DNA from: Gammaproteobacteria bacterium
GTDB taxonomy: Bacteria; Pseudomonadota; Gammaproteobacteria; GCA-002705445; GCA-002716945
DNA length: 64,000 nt
Direction: 5' to 3'
Assembly (NCBI GenBank): GCA_002716945.1
Contig: PBCF01000002.1
Location: 701,605 to 765,604, forward strand
Made by a program: the position numbers and the translations under genes. The notes beneath the pieces are model-generated. The model searched no databases and was not told where the DNA came from. It saw only the letters and a program-made list of their open reading frames with translations. Shown piece after piece: positions 1 through 9,521 of this stretch (positions within the stretch are counted from its first letter, which is position 1; each line of letters starts with the position of its first letter).

Positions 1-13
1 CTTCTTGCATAAA

Positions 14-922
14 TCAATTCATATAATATATAAAATGATCAATGAGTAGTAATGCAAACAAAATTGCAAGATATGTTATTGAATATTTAAATAGATAAAT
101 TGCTTTTTCATCCGATTTTGTTACGAATAAAACGTATGATTCATAAACAAATTTAAGTCCAATTATAATTATACCAATCAAATAAAAAATATTACTCAAT
201 CCAAGTAAATATGGAAAAAGTGTTATGCAAAATAATAGTATTGAATATAATAAAATATGTAATCTTGTAAAATCACATCCATGCGTTACTGGTAACATTG
301 GTATTTTAGCTTTTTTGTATTCATTATATTTATAAACTGCTAAAGCCCAAAAATGTGGTGGTGTCCAAAGAAAAATTATCAAAAAAAGTAATAACGGGAA
401 AGAATCTATTTGATTTGTTATTGCAGTCCAACCCAATAGTGGTGGCATGGCACCAGCTATCCCTCCAATAACTATGTTTTGCGAAGTAAGATTTTTTAAA
501 TAAACTGAATATATCAGAGAATAAATAATAATAGTCAGGAATGTGAGTAATGCAGTCAACATATTCACGTACATTATTAGAATATAAATAGATGATATTG
601 AAAGACCAATAGAGAAATATATTGCATGGCTTGCTTTAATAGTGCCATGTACTAAAGGTCTATTTTTTGTTCTATCCATTATGCCATCAACTTTTTGGTC
701 TACCACCTGGTTAATTATTGCTGCTGCAGAAGCTGCAAGACCAATTCCAATACTTGAAATAAAAATCAAATAATAATTTATGTTCATGGAGGTATGAGCC
801 AATAACATACCAACAATAGCTGTGAACATGATTAACAAATTTACTCTTGGTTTAGTAAGAGATATGAACTCTTTTGTAAGATCATAAATATTATTTGAGT
901 TAAATATAGTAAGTTTAAGCAT
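14..922 (-). CDS. ctaB: Protoheme IX farnesyltransferase (heme O synthase)
   Basis: Membrane prenyltransferase that attaches farnesyl to heme B, giving heme O for the aa3 oxidase encoded next door. The sequence shows about nine hydrophobic segments and the UbiA-family Asp-rich motif NQVVDQKVDGIMDRT near residues 70-90, followed by the second conserved block TPPHFWALAVYKYNEYKKA near residue 190. The 302 aa length is normal. It is last in a minus-strand run after ctaA, with a 17 bp gap, so it is probably co-transcribed. Three bases past its TGA stop, an ATG (bases 10-8) followed by two codons runs off the left edge. By analogy with Pseudomonas this could be a Sco gene, but ten bases cannot show that. 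Confidence 0.96.
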   Translation of the reverse strand: MLKLTIFNSNNIYDLTKEFISLTKPRVNLLIMFTAIVGMLLAHTSMNINYYLIFISSIGIGLAASAAAIINQVVDQKVDGIMDRTKNRPLVHGTIKASHAIYFSIGLSISSIYILIMYVNMLTALLTFLTIIIYSLIYSVYLKNLTSQNIVIGGIAGAMPPLLGWTAITNQIDSFPLLLFLIIFLWTPPHFWALAVYKYNEYKKAKIPMLPVTHGCDFTRLHILLYSILLFCITLFPYLLGLSNIFYLIGIIIIGLKFVYESYVLFVTKSDEKAIYLFKYSITYLAILFALLLIDHFIYYMN

Positions 923-939
923 ATCCTTTAATTATAATA

Positions 940-1941
940 TCATTGTATACCCTTGTGTGTCGAATAATATAAGAGGGCTGATAATGATAATAATAATATT
1001 GCAGCATTGACTGTATGAAAAACTGCAATCATTAATGGTAAGCTATATACAACATTTGAGATACCTAATATTATTTGCAGAACAAAGATCGTAAGTATTA
1101 TTAAACCAATTTTTTGAAAAAATTTTTCACTCTGCATATAAAAGACATAAAAAAATAATATACCAAATAAAAAAGTGAGGACAAGCGCCCAAATTCTATG
1201 TATAAAATGTATGGTAATTTTATCATCATTGCTTAAAAATCCACCCTCATAATTTATATCTGGCAAGTTTGTTAACGTGAACGCTTTTATCATATTCATG
1301 TTTTCGGGCCACCATTTTCCTACACATTTTGGAAAATCTGTACATGCTAATGAAGCGTAATTTGTGCTTGTCCAACCACCCAAAAAAATTTGCGTAATTA
1401 ATCCTAAAATACATATAAGAGTGATTGTGATAAGTTTTAAATCATATCCATTTTTATTGATTTCAATAGGATAAAATTGCATACCATTCCAAAAAATTAA
1501 AACTGCAGTTAATATACCCATCATTAAATGTAATGTAACTATTGTTGGCTTAACTAATTCTGTAACTGTCCACATTCCTAATAAAGATTGTATGATAATT
1601 AAGATAACTAATAAGATAGGAATTAAATAAAATCTTGATTCGGAATGTTTGATACTTAAATATGATAATACAAATACATATATTCCAAGAACACCAGCAA
1701 AATATCTATGCAACATTTCCCTATATGCCTTACCTATATCAATATTCGCATTTGGATAAAGAGTATTAGCTTGATGTAATTCTAAATCAGTATCCGGCAC
1801 ACCTAAAATACCATAACAACCTGGCCAGTCCGGACACCCTAATCCAGCATCAGTTAATCTAACCCAAGCCCCTAATGAAATTACTGTTAAAGTAAAAATA
1901 ACTCCAAAAAAACTTAGGTACGCTAGAGTATTCTTTTCCAT
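940..1941 (-). CDS. ctaA: Heme A synthase (COX15/CtaA)
   Basis: Oxidises the C8 methyl of heme O to a formyl group, giving heme A. The protein has about eight membrane segments. Two cysteine pairs of the family are visible in extracytoplasmic loops (CPDWPGC near residue 36 and CTDFPKC near 200). The conserved heme-ligand histidines are present as EMLHRYFAG, TLHLMMG, FIHRIWA and AVFHTVNA. The 333 aa length is as expected. It lies 2 bp downstream of the Sco-like gene and just upstream of ctaB, completing the heme A pathway in one cluster with its user, the oxidase. Confidence 0.96.
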   Translation of the reverse strand: MEKNTLAYLSFFGVIFTLTVISLGAWVRLTDAGLGCPDWPGCYGILGVPDTDLELHQANTLYPNANIDIGKAYREMLHRYFAGVLGIYVFVLSYLSIKHSESRFYLIPILLVILIIIQSLLGMWTVTELVKPTIVTLHLMMGILTAVLIFWNGMQFYPIEINKNGYDLKLITITLICILGLITQIFLGGWTSTNYASLACTDFPKCVGKWWPENMNMIKAFTLTNLPDINYEGGFLSNDDKITIHFIHRIWALVLTFLFGILFFYVFYMQSEKFFQKIGLIILTIFVLQIILGISNVVYSLPLMIAVFHTVNAAILLLSLSALLYYSTHKGIQ

Positions 1942-1943
1942 GA

Positions 1944-2537
1944 TTAACCAATCCTAGAATGTTTCAATAATTTTTTTAAATCTTTCAGTAATTGTTTTCC
2001 ATTAAACTGACTTGGCCACATGAGTATAACGTTACCTAAAGGATCTACAAGAAAGATTTTTCTCGTATTTGTAAATTCCTTTAGTTTTAAAATAAAGTTA
2101 GTTTCTTGATCTATATTTGCCTCTAATCTTATAAGATCAGGATAGTTTTCTAATAAAAAATGCATTGTATTGAACCAGTTGTTTGAGCTTTTAGTATTAT
2201 CTGTTATGTAAGATCGTTGAACTCTATGAATATCTTTACCTAGTGCTGTGTGGATCTGCTTCAAAAGATAAATATCCTCTTTACATATACTATTACAAGA
2301 TAGATCGTTATTAAAATATAGTATCGTCCATTTTTTATCTAATGTTTTTATCTCGGTTGATTTAGAGGAACCAATAATTTTAAAATTATTAGTATTAATA
2401 GGGGGACTAATAATTTTTCCATAATTAGATGTGCCTAAATTTTCATTAATTCCTGATTGTAGAATAAAATATGCTGTTAAAAATGGAATTGAAAAAATCA
2501 AAATGATTATGATTAAATAATTTTTATTTTTATTCAT
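1944..2537 (-). CDS. Sco-like thioredoxin-fold membrane protein in the oxidase cluster
   Basis: A 197 aa protein with one N-terminal membrane anchor (about residues 7-27) and a periplasmic domain that reads like a thioredoxin/SenC fold: a WTILYFNN strand, then CNSICKED, a CxxxC pair in the position of the Sco1 copper-binding CxxxC. I do not see the downstream histidine of true copper chaperones in a convincing context, so metal binding is uncertain. It overlaps the 3' end of SURF1 by 8 bp and is followed by ctaA. The position matches an uncharacterised gene often found between surf1 and ctaA in gammaproteobacteria. A role in oxidase assembly is inferred from position and fold. Confidence 0.7.
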   Translation of the reverse strand: MNKNKNYLIIIILIFSIPFLTAYFILQSGINENLGTSNYGKIISPPINTNNFKIIGSSKSTEIKTLDKKWTILYFNNDLSCNSICKEDIYLLKQIHTALGKDIHRVQRSYITDNTKSSNNWFNTMHFLLENYPDLIRLEANIDQETNFILKLKEFTNTRKIFLVDPLGNVILMWPSQFNGKQLLKDLKKLLKHSRIG

Positions 2538-3180
2538 CTTTATTCCTCTTTAAAAGCTTGAACGCAAAAATAAGAGCTATAATGGAAAAAAGAAACCATT
2601 GACCAGCATACATATAATGTTTTAATTCAGGGTTTTTTTTATATACTTTTTTTCTAATATATGAATTATTTTGATTTTCATTCATCATTAAAATATAAGG
2701 CATTACAGTTTGATTAAGTAATTTTTCTATAGAATCAAAATCAATATTTTGTATTATAAGAATATCATCTTGAGTATAAGTATCGGAACTAAGTTCATAT
2801 GTTTTATTATAATAATATATGTATCCTACTATAGATTGTTTTTGGTTAATAATATCAATATTGGGTACTATCTGACGATAATTATTATCAACCCAACCTC
2901 TATTAACTAGAATAATTTTATCTTTAACTTTAAAAGGTGTAATAATTTCAAAACCTGGTTTTCTGTTCACAACAACATTATCCAACAAAAATTGTGGCTT
3001 ATTCAGAAATTTACCTAAAATTTCTACTTTAGTAAAATTATTAAAATTGGTATCTAAATTCTCTATCTTAATTTCTTTTTGTTTTAATGACTGTGCAAAA
3101 TTCTCATATATCTCAGATTTTTCTTTTCCTCTTTCAATTTGCCAAAATGACAACATTAAGCAAGTGATAATTATTATCAA
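2530..3180 (-). CDS. surf1: SURF1-family cytochrome oxidase assembly protein
   Basis: SURF1 assists heme A insertion into subunit I. The signature is visible at both ends: SFWQIERGKEK directly after the first membrane segment, and HYMYAGQWFLF leading into the C-terminal membrane segment. The listed start is a TTG lying inside the first membrane helix with no ribosome site in front. The frame stays open for 24 codons upstream to a TAA at 3253-3255, and those codons add the missing half of the helix. No ATG, GTG or TTG occurs there, but an AGAGG sits before an ATT pair at 3232-3237. The real start may therefore be an ATT. Family and end coordinate are secure; the start is not. Confidence 0.88.
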   Translation of the reverse strand: MIIIITCLMLSFWQIERGKEKSEIYENFAQSLKQKEIKIENLDTNFNNFTKVEILGKFLNKPQFLLDNVVVNRKPGFEIITPFKVKDKIILVNRGWVDNNYRQIVPNIDIINQKQSIVGYIYYYNKTYELSSDTYTQDDILIIQNIDFDSIEKLLNQTVMPYILMMNENQNNSYIRKKVYKKNPELKHYMYAGQWFLFSIIALIFAFKLLKRNKDE

Positions 3181-3254
3181 AAAAAATAAAAATTTAATAG
3201 TGTTAATAACAGATCTTTTGTATGCTGATTTAATAATAAATACTACCTCTTTTT

Positions 3255-3467
3255 ATGAAATATATAATATTAACTTTATTAATACTCATAGTATATAACC
3301 TTATAGCGGGTTTTGTTTATATTATGAAGGACAAGTCTTCTTCTTCTAGAGGTTTTTATTCTTTAAGAACAAGAATAATTTTATCACTACTATTATTCGT
3401 ACTTTTAATCGTTAGTTATTATTTTGATCTTATTCAACCTCATTCAGTCAATGATTATAACCAATAA
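3255..3467 (+). CDS. Small twin-transmembrane protein, DUF2909-like
   Basis: A 70 aa protein made of two hydrophobic helices (about residues 2-23 and 42-62) joined by a charged loop with KDKSSSSRGFYSLRTR, ending in YFDLIQPH. This layout and the ending match the DUF2909 family, small inner-membrane proteins typically found in aa3 oxidase clusters next to SURF1. Their biochemical role is unknown to me. It is the only plus-strand gene in the block: its 3' end overlaps the end of coxC by 13 bp, and its start lies 74 bp from the annotated SURF1 start, so the divergent promoters must be very compact. Confidence 0.75.
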   Translation: MKYIILTLLILIVYNLIAGFVYIMKDKSSSSRGFYSLRTRIILSLLLFVLLIVSYYFDLIQPHSVNDYNQ

Positions 3468-4309
3468 ACAAATACAAAAAGTCCCAACCAAACAACGTCA
3501 ACAAAATGCCAATACCATGCAACAGCCTCAAACCCAAAATGATTTTGATTAGTAAAATGACCATTAATACATCTAAATAAAATAACGGTCAACATGATAG
3601 CACCTAGTGTGACATGAAAGCCATGAAATCCAGTAAGCATATAAAAAGTTGACCCATAAATACCGGTTGTGAGTTTTAAGTTTAAATCAGAATATGCATG
3701 CATATATTCATATGCTTGAAAACCAACAAATATAAATCCTAATAATACTGTAGCTATTAATCCTAGTATAAGTTGGTTTCTTTTGGCTTCCTTAAGTCCA
3801 TGATGAGCCCAAGTAACTGTTAATCCGCTTGTTAATAAAATCAGTGTATTTAAAGCAGGTATACCACCAGCTTTCATGTGAATAAAATCACCACCATAAT
3901 TTGCTGGTCCATTTGATGGCCAAACATTTTCAAATTGGGGCCACAATACAATATTAGTCGACACTTTAGCTCCATCACCTCCTAACCAAGGTAATGATAA
4001 TTCACGCGCATAATATAAAGCTCCAAAGAAAGCAGCAAAAAACATAACCTCAGAAAATATAAACCATGCCATACCCCATCTAAATGACATGTCTACTTGA
4101 GCATTATATATTCCAGATTCACTCTCTTTTATTACATAAGAAAACCAACCATAAATCATAACCATTAGCAGTGCTAATCCTGTAAACATTAAAGTTAAAT
4201 CTGATTCATCATTTAAATAATTAGATAATCCAACAAATAAAATAATTAAAGCTACAGTTGATAAAAAAGGCCACTTTGTTTCATGAGGTATATAGTATGA
4301 ACCACTCAT
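3455..4309 (-). CDS. coxC: Cytochrome c oxidase subunit III
   Basis: Membrane subunit of the aa3 oxidase that stabilises the catalytic core and surrounds the proton-uptake region. Seven hydrophobic helices are visible. Family blocks include YYIPHETKWPF near the N terminus, FRWGMAWFIFSEVMFF near residue 80 and the C-terminal GFHGFHVTLGA. The 284 aa length is usual for the long bacterial form. The gene overlaps ctaG by 4 bp (an ATGA junction), indicating translational coupling, and its end overlaps the convergent DUF2909-like gene. Confidence 0.97.
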   Translation of the reverse strand: MSGSYYIPHETKWPFLSTVALIILFVGLSNYLNDESDLTLMFTGLALLMVMIYGWFSYVIKESESGIYNAQVDMSFRWGMAWFIFSEVMFFAAFFGALYYARELSLPWLGGDGAKVSTNIVLWPQFENVWPSNGPANYGGDFIHMKAGGIPALNTLILLTSGLTVTWAHHGLKEAKRNQLILGLIATVLLGFIFVGFQAYEYMHAYSDLNLKLTTGIYGSTFYMLTGFHGFHVTLGAIMLTVILFRCINGHFTNQNHFGFEAVAWYWHFVDVVWLGLFVFVYWL

Positions 4310-4848
4310 TTTAAACTCACTTTTTTATTTATATTTTTTTCTGTTATATCGAACATTGTGTAAGACAGAATTAATGAATCAGCATCATTAGGAATTTCTG
4401 TATCAATCATGAATTGAACTCCTAGCTCTTTTGTTTCGTTTGATTTAATTTCTTGATGATTAAAGCAAAAACATTCTATCTTTCTAAAATATTGTGACAT
4501 TTCGCCTGGAACTACACTTGGACTTGCAGTTGTTATCATGTTTGTTTTGGATGTATTGGTTATTAAGTATTTTGTATTGTATATTTTTCCAATCTGGACT
4601 GTCATTTCTTTTTCTATAGGATAAAACTTAACAGGAGCCGATTGCGCAACGTTAGACACAAATTTAATTTTTATAAATCTTTCAGATGGCTCTTCTATAA
4701 CTATAGCTTTTACTTTATTTGTTTTACCATTTAATCCAGTTATATCACAAAATAAATCGTATAAAGGAACAAGCATATATGAAAATGAAAACATAAAAAT
4801 TGTAAATGCTACTAATATATAATATGTTTTTTTAGTTTTAGTGTTCAT
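4306..4848 (-). CDS. ctaG: Cytochrome c oxidase assembly protein CtaG/Cox11
   Basis: Copper chaperone that delivers Cu(B) to subunit I. It has one N-terminal membrane anchor and a periplasmic immunoglobulin-like domain. The copper-binding Cys pair is present as IECFCFNHQ near residue 120, and the preceding [14 protein letters not shown] block is typical. The length is 180 aa. It sits between coxA and coxC with 4 bp overlaps on both sides, the standard arrangement in proteobacterial aa3 operons. Confidence 0.96.
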   Translation of the reverse strand: MNTKTKKTYYILVAFTIFMFSFSYMLVPLYDLFCDITGLNGKTNKVKAIVIEEPSERFIKIKFVSNVAQSAPVKFYPIEKEMTVQIGKIYNTKYLITNTSKTNMITTASPSVVPGEMSQYFRKIECFCFNHQEIKSNETKELGVQFMIDTEIPNDADSLILSYTMFDITEKNINKKVSLK

Positions 4849-6413
4849 TCTACTTTAGGTGGTGTTTCAAATGAGTGGTAAGGAGGCGGAGACGATAATG
4901 TCCATTCTAATCCTTGAGCTCCATCCCATGCTTTTTCTCCCACAGTTACATCATCTTTTAAAGCTTTGTACAGAATATATAAAAATAAAACCTGTGCAAA
5001 ACCAAATCCAAAAGCACCAACTGATGCAATGGCGTTAAAATCTGTAAATTGAACTGCATAGTCTGGTATTCTTCTAGGCATGCCTGCTAGTCCAACAAAA
5101 TGCATTGGAAAAAATGTTACATTAACAAATATTGTGGTTAGCCAAAAATGAATTTTACCTAAAAATTCATCGTACATTTTTCCAGTCCATTTTGGAAGCC
5201 AATAATAAACTGCTGCAATGATTGCAAAAATAGCACCTGGAACTAATACGTAATGAAAATGAGCTACTACAAAATATGTATCATGATATTGAAAATCAGC
5301 AGGAACGATTGCTAACATTAATCCTGATAGACCGCCGATAGTAAATAAAACTATAAATGCAATTGAAAACAACATTGGGGTTTCAAAAGTCATAGAGCCT
5401 CTCCACATAGTTGCTACCCAATTAAAAACTTTAACTCCAGTAGGAACAGCAATTAACATTGTTGCAAACATAAAAAATAATTCCCCAGCTAAAGGCATAC
5501 CTACAGTAAACATATGATGAGCCCAAACAATAAATGAGAGAAGAGCAATTGAGGCTGTTGCATAAACCATAGAATCATATCCAAATAATGGCTTTCTAGA
5601 AAATGTTGGAAGAATTGTCGAAATAATACCAAATGCCGGAAGTATTAAAATATAAACTTCTGGATGCCCAAAAAACCAAAATATATGCTGAAACAATACA
5701 GGATCACCCCCGCCTGAAGCTGTAAAAAAGCTTGTTCCAAAAAATCTATCAGTTAATAACATTGTTATAGCGCCTGCTAATACTGGCATAGCTGCAATTA
5801 ATAAAAAAGCTGTTATTAGCCAAGTCCAAACAAACATAGGCATTTTCATTAATGTCATGCCGGGTGCTCTCATATTTAATATAGTAGCAATAATATTTAT
5901 TGCTCCTAGAATTGATGACAATCCAAGTAAATGAATTGAAAATATAACAAAGGGCATTGAATTTCCACCTTGAAGTGATAATGGCGGATATAATGTCCAT
6001 CCTGCTGCTGGACCTCCACCTTCAAAAAATAAAGTACTTATCATCATTGTAAATGCAAATGGTAGAATCCAAAAACTCCAGTTATTTAATCTAGGTAAAG
6101 CCATGTCTGGAGCTCCAATCATTAAAGGGACTTGCCAATTAGCTAGTCCAACAAAAGCTGGCATAACAGCACCAAATATCATAATTAAGGCATGCATTGT
6201 TGTCATTTGATTAAAAAAACCTGGAACAACTAATTGTAAACCTGGTTCAAATAACTCTGCTCTAATGACTAACGCCATCAGCCCACCAATAAAAAACATC
6301 AACAAACTAAAAAATAGGTATAGTGTTCCAATATCTTTATGGTTTGTAGTTGTAATCCAACGCATAATACCGCTTGGTTGATGATGTTCGGCATGCTCTA
6401 AATTTGCACTCAC
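4845..6413 (-). CDS. coxA: Cytochrome c oxidase subunit I
   Basis: Catalytic heme-copper subunit that reduces O2 to water while pumping protons. Twelve hydrophobic helices are visible. The heme a ligand lies in [12 protein letters not shown]. The Cu(B)/Tyr cross-link motif reads [13 protein letters not shown], the other Cu(B) histidines are in [10 protein letters not shown], and the heme a3/heme a pair is in [12 protein letters not shown]. The length of 522 aa and these motifs fit an A-type cytochrome c oxidase, not a quinol oxidase. It follows coxB by 8 bp and overlaps ctaG. Confidence 0.98.
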   Translation of the reverse strand: MSANLEHAEHHQPSGIMRWITTTNHKDIGTLYLFFSLLMFFIGGLMALVIRAELFEPGLQLVVPGFFNQMTTMHALIMIFGAVMPAFVGLANWQVPLMIGAPDMALPRLNNWSFWILPFAFTMMISTLFFEGGGPAAGWTLYPPLSLQGGNSMPFVIFSIHLLGLSSILGAINIIATILNMRAPGMTLMKMPMFVWTWLITAFLLIAAMPVLAGAITMLLTDRFFGTSFFTASGGGDPVLFQHIFWFFGHPEVYILILPAFGIISTILPTFSRKPLFGYDSMVYATASIALLSFIVWAHHMFTVGMPLAGELFFMFATMLIAVPTGVKVFNWVATMWRGSMTFETPMLFSIAFIVLFTIGGLSGLMLAIVPADFQYHDTYFVVAHFHYVLVPGAIFAIIAAVYYWLPKWTGKMYDEFLGKIHFWLTTIFVNVTFFPMHFVGLAGMPRRIPDYAVQFTDFNAIASVGAFGFGFAQVLFLYILYKALKDDVTVGEKAWDGAQGLEWTLSSPPPYHSFETPPKVE

Positions 6414-6421
6414 GATATCTC

Positions 6422-7225
6422 CTAATTCTCTTTTGTTGCTATTCTGTTATCTTTTTGAATTGAAACCCATTTATGATATTCAGATTTTGGTACAGCTTTT
6501 ACTACAATAGGCATAAACGCATGATCCTTTCCACACAGTTCAGCACATTGCCCTCTATAGATACCTGGCTCTTTGATATCGATCCACATCTCATTTATAT
6601 AACCTGGGATTGCGTCTTTTTTTCCACCAAGCTCAGGTACCCACCAAGCATGTAATACATCGCTTGCCGTTAATAAAATTCTAATCTTAGTATTAGTTGG
6701 AAGAACTACTGGGTTATCAACATTTCTTAAATAATGTTCAACTTTGTTGACATCTATTGATGAATTTAGACGTCTAGCTTTATTACTGTCTTTATCAATT
6801 TTACTAAAAAAAGCTATGTCATCTTCAAGATATTCATATTTCCACATCCATTGATAACCAGTTACTTTTAATGTAATTTCTGAATTTCTTGTGTCCTCCA
6901 TCATGATTAAGGTTTTTGTAGCTGGTATAGCCATACCAATCAATATTAAAAATGGTATTACAGTCCAAATAATTTCAACTTTGGTACTTTCATGAAATGT
7001 TGCTGCTTGATATCCTTTTGATTTTCTATGATGAATTATCGAATAGAGCATGACACCAAAAACAAGTATTCCTATAACAACAGTTATATAAAAAATCAGC
7101 ATATGTAAATCGTAGGCCGCTATACTTGTGGGAGTAACTCCCCTTGGCATATTGGTTTCCCAATCTGCTACTACTACTGCCGGCATAAGTGTTGATAACA
7201 ACACAAATATAATTATTTTCATCAA
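6422..7225 (-). CDS. coxB: Cytochrome c oxidase subunit II
   Basis: Carries the binuclear Cu(A) centre that accepts electrons from cytochrome c. A signal peptide (residues 1-20, ending in VVVA) is followed by two membrane helices and a periplasmic cupredoxin domain. The Cu(A) ligands are complete: VLHAWWVP supplies the first His and [14 protein letters not shown] supplies both Cys, Glu, His and Met. There is no fused cytochrome c domain. An AAGGA stands before the ATG. It is the first gene of the oxidase operon, with a 113 bp spacer from bioC that should hold the promoter. I could not identify that promoter with certainty. Confidence 0.97.
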   Translation of the reverse strand: MMKIIIFVLLSTLMPAVVVADWETNMPRGVTPTSIAAYDLHMLIFYITVVIGILVFGVMLYSIIHHRKSKGYQAATFHESTKVEIIWTVIPFLILIGMAIPATKTLIMMEDTRNSEITLKVTGYQWMWKYEYLEDDIAFFSKIDKDSNKARRLNSSIDVNKVEHYLRNVDNPVVLPTNTKIRILLTASDVLHAWWVPELGGKKDAIPGYINEMWIDIKEPGIYRGQCAELCGKDHAFMPIVVKAVPKSEYHKWVSIQKDNRIATKEN

Positions 7226-7338
7226 TCGTCCTTAATCAAAGTATAAAATATGGATTATTTCCTTATTTTCTACATGTTTACGTAAGTGTATTTTAACAAA
7301 ATATTAGTATTTATGGAATTTCTAATTTACTAAAATTT

Positions 7339-8166
7339 TTAGATTTCTTTGATTGGTATTATCTTATCTGATTCTGGGTTTTTTATTTTATTTTTTTTCC
7401 ATGCAGTTGCATAGATAAGTTCGTAGGTAATTGGAAATATATCTTTATAATCATTATTTTTATAAAATTTTCTATACTTTTCTTTGATTTTCATATTTGA
7501 TTTTCTTGTTTTATCTTTTAATAAGACATTTGATCCAGTTTCACGTAGTGAATTTATAGCGGTATTTAAATTTGGATATTCTAATTTAATTTTTTCAACG
7601 TCAACTACCGGATCCTCATATCCTTGAGATAAAAGCATATCTCCATAAATATGCATATCCAAAAAATCGTTAACATGTTGCTCGTTATCAATTTCTTTAA
7701 ATATGTTATTTAATTCTATTAGAGTATCAGGCCCAACAGTTGTAAATATCAATAACCCTTTTTCATTAAGTATTTTTATTATTGTGGATAAAAGTTTATC
7801 AATATCTTTACACCAATGAAATGTAAAACTTGATAACACAAAATCAAAACTCGAATCTTTAAAAGGTAAGTCCTCTGCATCAGCAACTAAGTGTAAAAGA
7901 TTTGGATATTTTTTTTTAGAAATATTTAACATTTGAGATGATAGATCTAAACATATTATTTCAGATTGCGGAAAAATAATTTTTAACTTATTTGACAAGT
8001 AACCGGTTCCGGATCCTATATCTAAAATTTTCTTCGGATTAATTTTTATCATTTTAATTCTATCTATCAATCTATCGGCAACTTCTCTTTGTATGATAGA
8101 ATATTCATCATATTTTTTTGCTCTTTTATTAAATGATTTTAATATTTTTTGTTTATAATCTTCCAT
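7339..8166 (-). CDS. bioC: Malonyl-ACP O-methyltransferase
   Basis: SAM-dependent methyltransferase that methylates malonyl-ACP so that fatty acid synthesis can build the pimeloyl chain of biotin. Motif I is clear (ILDIGSGTGYLS near residue 48), followed by the acidic ribose-binding residue in ICLDLSSQM and motif IV in FDFVLSSFTFHW. The length of 275 aa fits. It lies 1 bp downstream of the BioH-like gene, a pairing typical of biotin synthesis, and bioA is found 16 kb away. The pimelate-cycle assignment rests mainly on this context plus the family match. Confidence 0.87.
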   Translation of the reverse strand: MEDYKQKILKSFNKRAKKYDEYSIIQREVADRLIDRIKMIKINPKKILDIGSGTGYLSNKLKIIFPQSEIICLDLSSQMLNISKKKYPNLLHLVADAEDLPFKDSSFDFVLSSFTFHWCKDIDKLLSTIIKILNEKGLLIFTTVGPDTLIELNNIFKEIDNEQHVNDFLDMHIYGDMLLSQGYEDPVVDVEKIKLEYPNLNTAINSLRETGSNVLLKDKTRKSNMKIKEKYRKFYKNNDYKDIFPITYELIYATAWKKNKIKNPESDKIIPIKEI

Positions 8167-8167
8167 A

Positions 8168-8836
8168 CTACATATTTAAGAAATTAGTTATTACAGTATA
8201 CAATTCTTTTTTATGTGAAATGAATGGTATATGAGGTGCTTTTTTTAATAAATATCCATCTATATTTTTATTTGGCGTTATATAATCATTCTGGCTTATT
8301 ATATTTATTTCTTTTTTTGGCTTAGTGTATTCCTTGTGTAATTCAATATAACTATCTAAGTGATTTAATAATATTTTGTTCTCAGGAAATGCATTAATAG
8401 AAAAATTATCTATTATGGATTGGTACTCTTGTTTAGAGTTAAAAGAACCTTTAATACATTCAAAGATAAATTTTTTTATCGTTTGGTTTCTTGATGATTC
8501 TAAATTCTTTTTTAATTTTTCTATTGCTGTTATATCTAAATTATACACTGGATTAATATATATAACTTTATTTATACATTTGTGATTTTTTAGTAAAGGT
8601 GAGGATGTTAATACATTACCAAAAGAAAATGTAATTAAACAAGTATTGTCGTTAGTTTTAGAAAAAATACCTTCGCAGTAAGTTTTAAAATCTTGAGTAT
8701 TATTAATGTTCTTCCCATAACCCGGTAAGTCTATTTTAGTGACATTATAATTTTGTTTTAATAAATCATCTATCCCAAACCATATTCTACTATCAAATAA
8801 CCAACCGTGTATGAATATAATGTTGCAGGTTTTCAT
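8168..8836 (-). CDS. bioH: BioH-like alpha/beta hydrolase (pimeloyl-ACP methyl ester esterase)
   Basis: Expected to release pimeloyl-ACP from its methyl ester, ending the BioC-initiated cycle. An alpha/beta-hydrolase fold is visible: IFIHGWLFDSRIW near the N terminus gives the oxyanion-hole region, the nucleophile elbow reads TFSFGN near residue 70, the acid is likely in SQNDYITP near 182, and the His is in KAPHIPFISH near 200. The elbow lacks the usual first Gly of GxSxG, and the protein is short (222 aa against about 255 in E. coli). The assignment depends on adjacency to bioC. A different carboxylesterase is possible. Confidence 0.75.
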   Translation of the reverse strand: MKTCNIIFIHGWLFDSRIWFGIDDLLKQNYNVTKIDLPGYGKNINNTQDFKTYCEGIFSKTNDNTCLITFSFGNVLTSSPLLKNHKCINKVIYINPVYNLDITAIEKLKKNLESSRNQTIKKFIFECIKGSFNSKQEYQSIIDNFSINAFPENKILLNHLDSYIELHKEYTKPKKEINIISQNDYITPNKNIDGYLLKKAPHIPFISHKKELYTVITNFLNM

Positions 8837-8888
8837 TTATAACTTATTATAACTTTAATTGAAGTGCTATTAATTATATATTACATAA

Positions 8889-9521
8889 ATGGAATCGTTT
8901 GTATATTTTTTCATAACTATTAAGCACCTTGGTTTAAACCATGGTTATCAAGAGATTTTTATTGTGTTAATTATTCTGTATATGATTGGATCAATACCAT
9001 TCTCTATAATAATTAGCAAAGTAATAGGACTTGAAGATCCCAGAAATTACGGTTCAGAAAATCCCGGCGCAACAAATGTGATGAGAAGTGGAAATAAAAT
9101 TGCTGCTATATCTACATTAGTTGGAGATTTTTTCAAAGGTTATATTCCAATATATTACTTATATAACCATCATGCATATACGTTGGAAGATGTGTGGATT
9201 CTATCATTCATAATTATTCTTGGTCACATATATTCTATTTTTCTGAGTTTTCATGGCGGTAAAGGTGTTGCAACATCTCTAGGAGTAATACTTGCTATAG
9301 ATTTTAATATTGGTTGTTTGTTATTAATTACATGGATAGCTGTTTTTTACATAACAAGGATATCAGGTCTCTCAGCATTAATATCATTTCTAGTTTTTCC
9401 ATTTTTTATAAATAATATTCTTGGATCTCATCTTCTATCTTTTGCAATATTAAATACTATTTTGATTTTTGCTTCACATAGAAAAAATATTTCTGAATTT
9501 TTAATATCGCTAAAGAGATAA
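8889..9521 (+). CDS. plsY: Acyl-phosphate:glycerol-3-phosphate acyltransferase
   Basis: Inner-membrane enzyme making lysophosphatidate, the first step of phospholipid synthesis. Five or more hydrophobic helices and the PlsY signature blocks are present: GSIPFSIIISK near residue 36, GSENPGATNVMR near 55 and FHGGKGVATSLG near 120. The length is 210 aa with a short extra N terminus. It overlaps the convergent tsaD by 12 bp, the same neighbour as in many gammaproteobacteria. Confidence 0.95.
   Translation: MESFVYFFITIKHLGLNHGYQEIFIVLIILYMIGSIPFSIIISKVIGLEDPRNYGSENPGATNVMRSGNKIAAISTLVGDFFKGYIPIYYLYNHHAYTLEDVWILSFIIILGHIYSIFLSFHGGKGVATSLGVILAIDFNIGCLLLITWIAVFYITRISGLSALISFLVFPFFINNILGSHLLSFAILNTILIFASHRKNISEFLISLKR

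Noticed and set aside
1-10. ATG plus two codons on the minus strand at the left edge, possibly a Sco gene after ctaB
   Set aside because: Only ten bases are visible; nothing but position supports it.
3047-3298. 83 aa plus-strand ORF opposite SURF1
   Set aside because: Low-complexity shadow of SURF1 and its spacer; overlaps the better DUF2909-like gene in another frame.
5749-6000. 83 aa minus-strand ORF inside coxA
   Set aside because: Out-of-frame shadow of a strongly conserved gene.
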